Positions 7,726 to 11,396 of a stretch of DNA of 11,396 bases are shown here, in pieces; positions within the stretch are counted from its first letter, which is position 1; each line of letters begins with the position of its first letter. The notes below the pieces were generated by a model. That model saw nothing but the letters and a program-made list of their open reading frames with translations. It searched no databases and was not told where the DNA came from. The stretch comes from Planctomycetaceae bacterium (GTDB lineage: Bacteria; Planctomycetota; Planctomycetia; Pirellulales; Pirellulaceae): the NCBI GenBank assembly GCA_024642765.1, contig JAHEAM010000076.1, positions 1 through 11,396 on the forward strand, given 5' to 3'. Position numbers and translations under genes: made by a program.

Positions 7726-8081
7726 TGCATGCCATTCTATTGAAGGTCGTGCACGAGAACTCAGAAGTGCTCGACACGCCGGAACCAACTGTCGTGATGG
7801 ATGAATTTGGAGATAGTTCACTGAATTTTGTCATTCGTTGCTATTTATCGAGCGTGCAAGAGCGGCTGATCATCAAGCACAAAATCAATACGAGTATCGA
7901 CGCAGAGTTCAGACGAAACAAAATTGTCATCCCGTTCCCACAACGCGATCTTCACATAATTTCCGGTGAATTTCCCAAATCAATCGGAGATCTACCGCCG
8001 ATAGACAGAGAGCAGGGTGAGTCCCGGGCTTCGAATCCTACTGGAGTGAGTCCGCGCAGGCGACTTTCAGATTCGGAGTAA
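7725..8081 (+). CDS. Displaced C-terminal domain of the MscK-like channel
   Basis: This frame encodes the missing C-terminal alpha/beta domain of MscS-type channels: 'AILLKVVHENSEVLDTPEP', 'DEFGDSSLNFVIRCYL' and 'RRNKIVIPFPQRDLHI', followed by a basic, Ser-rich tail of about 40 residues. Family-like sequence begins before the GTG at 7725: codons 7704-7724 read 'YGSDLKL', joining directly to 'INVGVA' of the upstream frame. Read through one restored base, the whole channel would be about 1176 residues, a normal MscK size. Independent translation from GTG 7725 is conceivable because it overlaps the upstream TAG by one base (TAGTG), but there is no good ribosome site. I take this as part of the upstream gene. 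Its end overlaps the 3' end of the minus-strand gene by 15 bases. Confidence 0.75.
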   Translation: MHAILLKVVHENSEVLDTPEPTVVMDEFGDSSLNFVIRCYLSSVQERLIIKHKINTSIDAEFRRNKIVIPFPQRDLHIISGEFPKSIGDLPPIDREQGESRASNPTGVSPRRRLSDSE

Positions 8082-8717
8082 GTCGCGAAACGAACTTGCG
8101 ACCGTTTGCTGGTCGAGAAACAACCAAGTAGCGGAAATAACTGCCAGGGCCAGCGCGAGTGAGAGCAAGACGAAGCCAATAATGCCAGGCGGAACTCGAG
8201 AAGTTTGCGTGGCCTCGCGAAGTTTGAGCTCCAACTCGCGCCAGCCTTCGAAACTTTGTCGATTACCGGTTGCCGCGATCTGTACGTTGGACAACAAATC
8301 AACAGCCTCAAGATGAAAGTGGATTTTTCGATTCGGAATGATCATGCTATCGCTAGTCCAGCGACTTTTTTGGTCCATTCGTTTTGCTATTTCGGTCAGC
8401 AGTGGTCGGATTTGGTCGATTGTCGCATTGTAAATCACGATCCGTGGGCGCAATAGCAACACCAACAGTGAGACACACAATCCATAAAATACAATCAGCA
8501 AAATCCAAACGTAGGGGCCGAAACGAATTGCAGCACTTTCAGGAAAAAACAATTCCAGTGGCCCAATAATCACTAAGCCAATAATTCCGATCCCCAGCGC
8601 AGCAGTGTCTCGTGCGCCAGTCGTCACAAACGGACGTTGACGCATGTTCATCATTCCCAGCGTGGCAAGGTAAACCGCCAACGGAACAATGGCAACTGTA
8701 AATCGAAGCGGATCCAT
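8067..8717 (-). CDS. Unrecognised four-helix membrane protein
   Basis: I do not recognise this 216-residue family. Predicted membrane helices lie at about 5-24, 38-57, 68-90 and 177-201. Between the third and fourth is a soluble stretch of about 85 residues containing 'IDQIRPLLTEIAKRMD', 'MIIPNRKIHFHLEAVD' and 'WRELELKLREATQTSRVPPG'. The soluble part looks like a small alpha/beta domain on one face of the membrane, tied by a final helix and a short basic tail. The ATG at 8715-8717 has a GGGA about eight bases upstream. It lies 71 bases after the fluoride channel gene on the same strand and may share its transcript; that gap has a run of seven T on the coding strand but no convincing hairpin. 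The ordered helices and end-to-end frame support a real gene; the function is unknown. Confidence 0.7.
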   Translation of the reverse strand: MDPLRFTVAIVPLAVYLATLGMMNMRQRPFVTTGARDTAALGIGIIGLVIIGPLELFFPESAAIRFGPYVWILLIVFYGLCVSLLVLLLRPRIVIYNATIDQIRPLLTEIAKRMDQKSRWTSDSMIIPNRKIHFHLEAVDLLSNVQIAATGNRQSFEGWRELELKLREATQTSRVPPGIIGFVLLSLALALAVISATWLFLDQQTVASSFRDLLRI

Positions 8718-8788
8718 TTAGATTCCCAAAATCGTGGATTCAAAAAAATAAAGTCTAATAGAAATTCCAAATTCGGAGAATTGCCACA

Positions 8789-9169
8789 TCAAACGTTTTG
8801 TGACAACCAAACTCTACCCAGGTAGGTTCCGCACCAAACCAAGAGCAACCCGCCGACTAAGTTGGCTCCGATATTGATTCCACCCAACATCCTGCGGCCC
8901 GACTCGAGCAAAGTGAATGTCTCAATACCAAATGTCGAAAGCGTTGTGAGCGATCCCAAGAAACCAACCGCAGCGAAGTGGCGATGTGGCGTGTCGCGCG
9001 ATAGCCAATCGATTCCAAACAAAAAACCAATCAGTAAGCAACCGACTAAATTGGCTACGAGTGTACCAAATGGAAACTCCGTCGATTGGCTGGCCATCGA
9101 ACGTGCGACGGCAAATCGTACGCATGCCCCTAAGGCCCCACCGGAAGCTACCCAAATCCAATCGACCAT
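8789..9169 (-). CDS. crcB: FluC/CrcB fluoride channel
   Basis: This small four-helix protein exports fluoride from the cytoplasm as a dual-topology dimer. Family motifs are clear: 'GGALGACVRF' (10-19), 'PFGTLVANLVGCLLIG' (33-48, with the pore Asn40) and 'GFLGSLTTLSTFGIETF' (69-85). In the last motif the usual TTFSTF reads TTLSTF, so Phe is kept at 80 but replaced by Leu at 77, one of the two phenylalanines that line the fluoride pathway. I chose the ATG at 9167-9169 (126 residues, standard length) because AAGGGA lies about seven bases upstream. An in-frame ATG at 9200-9202 would add 11 polar residues and lacks a ribosome site. A single gene implies a homodimer, as in most bacteria. No fluoride riboswitch is visible upstream. 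Confidence 0.93.
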   Translation of the reverse strand: MVDWIWVASGGALGACVRFAVARSMASQSTEFPFGTLVANLVGCLLIGFLFGIDWLSRDTPHRHFAAVGFLGSLTTLSTFGIETFTLLESGRRMLGGINIGANLVGGLLLVWCGTYLGRVWLSQNV

Positions 9170-9386
9170 CCGATTTCCCTTGTTCAATCTTGAAACAACC
9201 ATCTTGCGCAGAATTGAAAACGATTGACAACCCAGTAACAGGGTCGGAGCAATGGATTTTCAATAGGCAATCAGCTAAATTGGTTGGAAGCCTCGTTTTA
9301 CCATTTGCAAGTTCGCCGCTGTTGTTGGTTTAGCTGGGAATATCGCAGCACTTTGACTTCAAAACTTAGATATAAAGAGTCGGCTT

Positions 9387-10763
9387 ATGAATGGGCATCT
9401 CGAGAATCTTCTTTATACACTCTCTCGTCTGATCGCAGTGAGTTTTAGTTTGTTGCTGGCTGCTCAAATTTCCGTCGTGAATGGGCAAAACTCCAACAAC
9501 TCGGTCGTCCCTGCGACGACGAATACTTCAGCCCAAGTCGTCGACTCGAATTGGCCTCAGTGGCGCGGATCAGCTTGGAATCATTTGAGCAACGACACAA
9601 AAATCCCGCTTGAATTCGGCAAGGGAAAGAACTTGCTATGGCGCGTTGAAATGCCGGGACCGGGCGGCAGCAGTCCCGTCGTTTGGAACGATCAGGTATT
9701 TCTGACGTCAGTTGACGGCGATGCAATCGACTTGATTTGCGTTGATCCAGTCGGTCATGAATCTTGGCGACGAACGCTTGAGGGCAAAAACAAAGATTCT
9801 CGGGATGGAGCGAATTCCGCCGCACCAAGCCCTTGTACCGATGGCAAGCATGTTTGGGCAACGTCAGGAGCGGGGTTCTTGCAGTGTTTTACAATGACGG
9901 GGCAACCCGTTTGGACTATCGACCTGCAAGAAAAATATGGTGAATTTGATATTCAGTTTGGGATGACTTCGACACCCATTCTTGATTCCGGCCGATTGTA
10001 TTTGCAGCTGATTCACGGCGATATGGGGAACGACGATCCAGGTGATGCTTGGGTCATTGCACTTAATGCAGATACCGGAAAAGAAATTTGGAAGCAATTT
10101 CGTGCGACCGAAGCCATCAAAGAAAACAAACATTCATATGCGTCTCCAGTTATCTATCGAGACTCTCAAACTGAATTTTTGATAACGCATGGAGGCGACT
10201 ATGCGATCGGGCACTCGCTGACGGACGGTAGTGAATTGTGGCGAATGGGTGGGCTCAACGCCCCTGAGTCTTATAACCCTTACCTGCGGTTTGTGGCCTC
10301 ACCAACCTGTGCACCAGGAATGATCGTGGTTCCGTCAGCCAAGAACGGTCCGGTTTTGTGTTTGCGACCGGAATTAAAAGGCAATGTCACGGCTGAACCG
10401 TTTGCGCTGTTGTGGAAACTTGACAAAGGGACTCCTGACGTTGCGTCGCCCTTGATCCACAATGACCTCGTATACCTGTTCCGCGAAAATGGATTATTGG
10501 CGGTCGTCGATGCTAAGACCGGGCACGAAATATTCAACGAAAGATTTTTCGACGATCGGCACCGATCGTGTGCGGTCATGGTTGGCGACAAACTAATTGT
10601 GACGTGCCGAAACGGTGGAGTCGCGGTTGTTGAAGGCGGACGAAAGCCTCGAGTGATATCAAAGTGCGAGCTAGGTGAAGAAATCACCTCTTCACCTGCC
10701 ATTTCCAATGGCCGAATTTACATTCGAACATTTGCGGCGTTGTACGCATTTGGGCAACAGTAA
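9387..10763 (+). CDS. Secreted PQQ-like beta-propeller repeat protein
   Basis: The 458-residue protein has an N-terminal signal peptide (hydrophobic core about 15-30, cleavage near 33) followed by a beta-propeller of PQQ/BamB-type repeats. At least seven repeat units can be seen, each with a 'SSPVV', 'STPIL' or 'ASPVI'-like strand followed by 'L.ALNADTGKEIWK'-like turns. Examples are 'LLWRVEMPGPGGSSPVV', 'GQPVWTIDL', 'DTGKEIWKQ', 'DGSELWRMGG', 'DAKTGHEIF' and the closing 'SSPAISNGRIYIRTF'. Planctomycetes carry many such stand-alone propellers. They are often labelled PQQ-binding, but no quinoprotein dehydrogenase catalytic residues are evident, so a scaffold or binding role at the envelope is more likely. 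The ATG at 9387 has AAAGAG seven bases upstream. The gene is divergent from the fluoride channel and not obviously in an operon. Confidence 0.88.
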   Translation: MNGHLENLLYTLSRLIAVSFSLLLAAQISVVNGQNSNNSVVPATTNTSAQVVDSNWPQWRGSAWNHLSNDTKIPLEFGKGKNLLWRVEMPGPGGSSPVVWNDQVFLTSVDGDAIDLICVDPVGHESWRRTLEGKNKDSRDGANSAAPSPCTDGKHVWATSGAGFLQCFTMTGQPVWTIDLQEKYGEFDIQFGMTSTPILDSGRLYLQLIHGDMGNDDPGDAWVIALNADTGKEIWKQFRATEAIKENKHSYASPVIYRDSQTEFLITHGGDYAIGHSLTDGSELWRMGGLNAPESYNPYLRFVASPTCAPGMIVVPSAKNGPVLCLRPELKGNVTAEPFALLWKLDKGTPDVASPLIHNDLVYLFRENGLLAVVDAKTGHEIFNERFFDDRHRSCAVMVGDKLIVTCRNGGVAVVEGGRKPRVISKCELGEEITSSPAISNGRIYIRTFAALYAFGQQ

Positions 10764-10842
10764 ACACCCCTTTGGGGCAAAACGGCTGACTTAATCTCGC
10801 CAGCGTGGCATTTGCCATTTAGTGGTACAAGCGTTTGAAGTA

Positions 10843-10851
10843 TGCTGTAAT
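10843..10851 (+). promoter_or_regulatory. Possible extended -10 element upstream of typA
   Basis: TGC followed by TGTAAT (10846-10851, 5 of 6 to TATAAT) forms an extended -10 pattern, about 95 bases before the TypA start. No good -35 box lies 16-18 bases upstream. A second, weaker option is TATACA at 10924-10929 with TTGGCG at 10903-10908, but the 15-base spacing is short. I give both low weight. Confidence 0.22.
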
Positions 10852-10946
10852 TCCATGCGAGCCGCGTTTGGCCTTGCCAACTCCCCCCTGCTTCTAGTCA
10901 AATTGGCGATCCTGATACGCCGATATACACATTTGAACCCAATTTT

Positions 10947-11396
10947 ATGATTCGCCAAGACCTTCGGAACATTGTTATTATTGCTCACGTTGACCACGGA
11001 AAGACGACGTTGGTTGATTGTATTTTGCGTCAATGCGGGCAGTTTCGAGAGAACCAACTTGTTGGTGAACAGATTCTCGATAGCAACGATTTAGAGCGCG
11101 AGCGTGGCATCACGATTCTCGCAAAGAACATTGCAGTGAATTACAAAGGGGTAAAGATCAACGTCATCGACACGCCCGGTCACGCGGATTTCGGGGGCGA
11201 AGTTGAGCGTGTTTTGCGAATGGCTGATGGTGCTCTCGTGTTGGTTGATGCAGCCGAAGGCCCGATGCCTCAGACCCGCTTCGTTTTAAGTAAAGCAATT
11301 GAAGTCGGCCTGCGCCCGATCGTTGTTGTCAACAAAATTGATCGCCCCGACGCCAGAACGATGGCGGTTGTCGACGAAGCGTTTGAGTTGATTTTG
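10947..11396 (+). CDS. typA: Translational GTPase TypA/BipA, N-terminal part; 3' end outside window
   Basis: The frame opens at ATG 10947 and stays open to the window edge (150 codons). TypA is a ribosome-binding GTPase of the EF-G/LepA class that helps growth and ribosome assembly under stress and at low temperature. The G domain is complete in its key motifs: P-loop 'AHVDHGKTT' (13-21), switch I 'LERERGITI' (49-57), 'DTPGH' (75-79) and 'NKID' (129-132). The stretch 'ADFGGEVERVLRMADG' followed by 'LVDAAEGPMPQTRFVL' is typical of TypA rather than EF-G or LepA. The full protein is usually about 600 residues, so roughly three quarters lies to the right. No Shine-Dalgarno sequence is visible before the ATG; the start is set by homology, since the N-terminus 'MIRQDLRNIVIIAHVDHG' is the expected one. 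Confidence 0.96.
   Translation, partial: MIRQDLRNIVIIAHVDHGKTTLVDCILRQCGQFRENQLVGEQILDSNDLERERGITILAKNIAVNYKGVKINVIDTPGHADFGGEVERVLRMADGALVLVDAAEGPMPQTRFVLSKAIEVGLRPIVVVNKIDRPDARTMAVVDEAFELIL

Noticed and set aside
9353..9376. TTGACT and TATAAA as a promoter for the propeller gene
   Set aside because: The spacing is only 12 bases, too short for a sigma70 promoter, and the TATAAAGAG part more likely supplies the ribosome site.
9170..9386. Fluoride riboswitch upstream of crcB
   Set aside because: Neither strand in this gap shows the conserved riboswitch core patterns, and the channel's own ribosome site is directly upstream of the chosen start. Apart from a four-pair hairpin near 9230-9244, I see nothing in this 217-base gap.
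10766..10778. Hairpin CCCC-TTT-GGGG after the propeller gene as a terminator
   Set aside because: The stem is only four pairs and is followed by CAAAAC rather than a T-run. It may be a weak pause, not a supported terminator.
10791..11057. Minus-strand open frame across the typA start
   Set aside because: It overlaps the strongly conserved TypA GTPase region and has no recognisable motif.

Overview
The window looks like an ordinary stretch of planctomycete chromosome (Pirellulales-like). This is inferred from the gene families, not from a search. The clues are a secreted S1-family sulfatase, a PDZ/S41 protein, a stand-alone secreted PQQ-type beta-propeller, a STAS protein with an 'FSSAA'-type phospho-site, moderate GC, and weak or absent Shine-Dalgarno sequences. 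I see no RNA genes, CRISPR arrays, insertion sequences, attachment sites or phage genes. No gene-free stretch exceeds 300 bases; the largest is about 217 bases, upstream of the propeller gene.

Layout. (1) Positions 2-1060 (+) hold the 3' part of a PDZ/S41 peptidase-like gene that runs in from the left edge. (2) A small operon at 1175-1981 (+) encodes a STAS anti-anti-sigma-type protein and an RsbW/SpoIIAB-type HATPase, behind a fair sigma70-like promoter; together they look like a minimal partner-switching pair. (3) A SpoU/TrmH-family RNA 2'-O-ribose methyltransferase lies at 2015-2842 (-), convergent with that operon. (4) A secreted sulfatase lies at 2961-4493 (+), divergent from the methyltransferase. 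(5) A large MscK-like mechanosensitive channel starts at 4552 (+). Its frame is broken near 7704, and the rest of its cytoplasmic domain continues in another frame to 8081. (6) An unrecognised four-helix membrane protein (8067-8717) and a FluC/CrcB fluoride channel (8789-9169) lie on the minus strand. (7) A secreted PQQ-like beta-propeller lies at 9387-10763 (+). (8) The start of TypA/BipA, a translational GTPase, lies at 10947 (+) and runs off the right edge.

The genes do not form one pathway. The clear functional pair is the STAS/HATPase operon. The sulfatase, propeller and S41 protein are envelope or secreted proteins; the channel and FluC handle osmotic and fluoride stress; the methyltransferase and TypA act on RNA and the ribosome.

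The most notable observation is the one-base frame disruption in the MscK-like gene. Family-like sequence resumes in the new frame from the very codon where the old frame is lost, which points to a recent single-base loss or a sequencing error. I do not see a convincing undescribed multi-gene system here.
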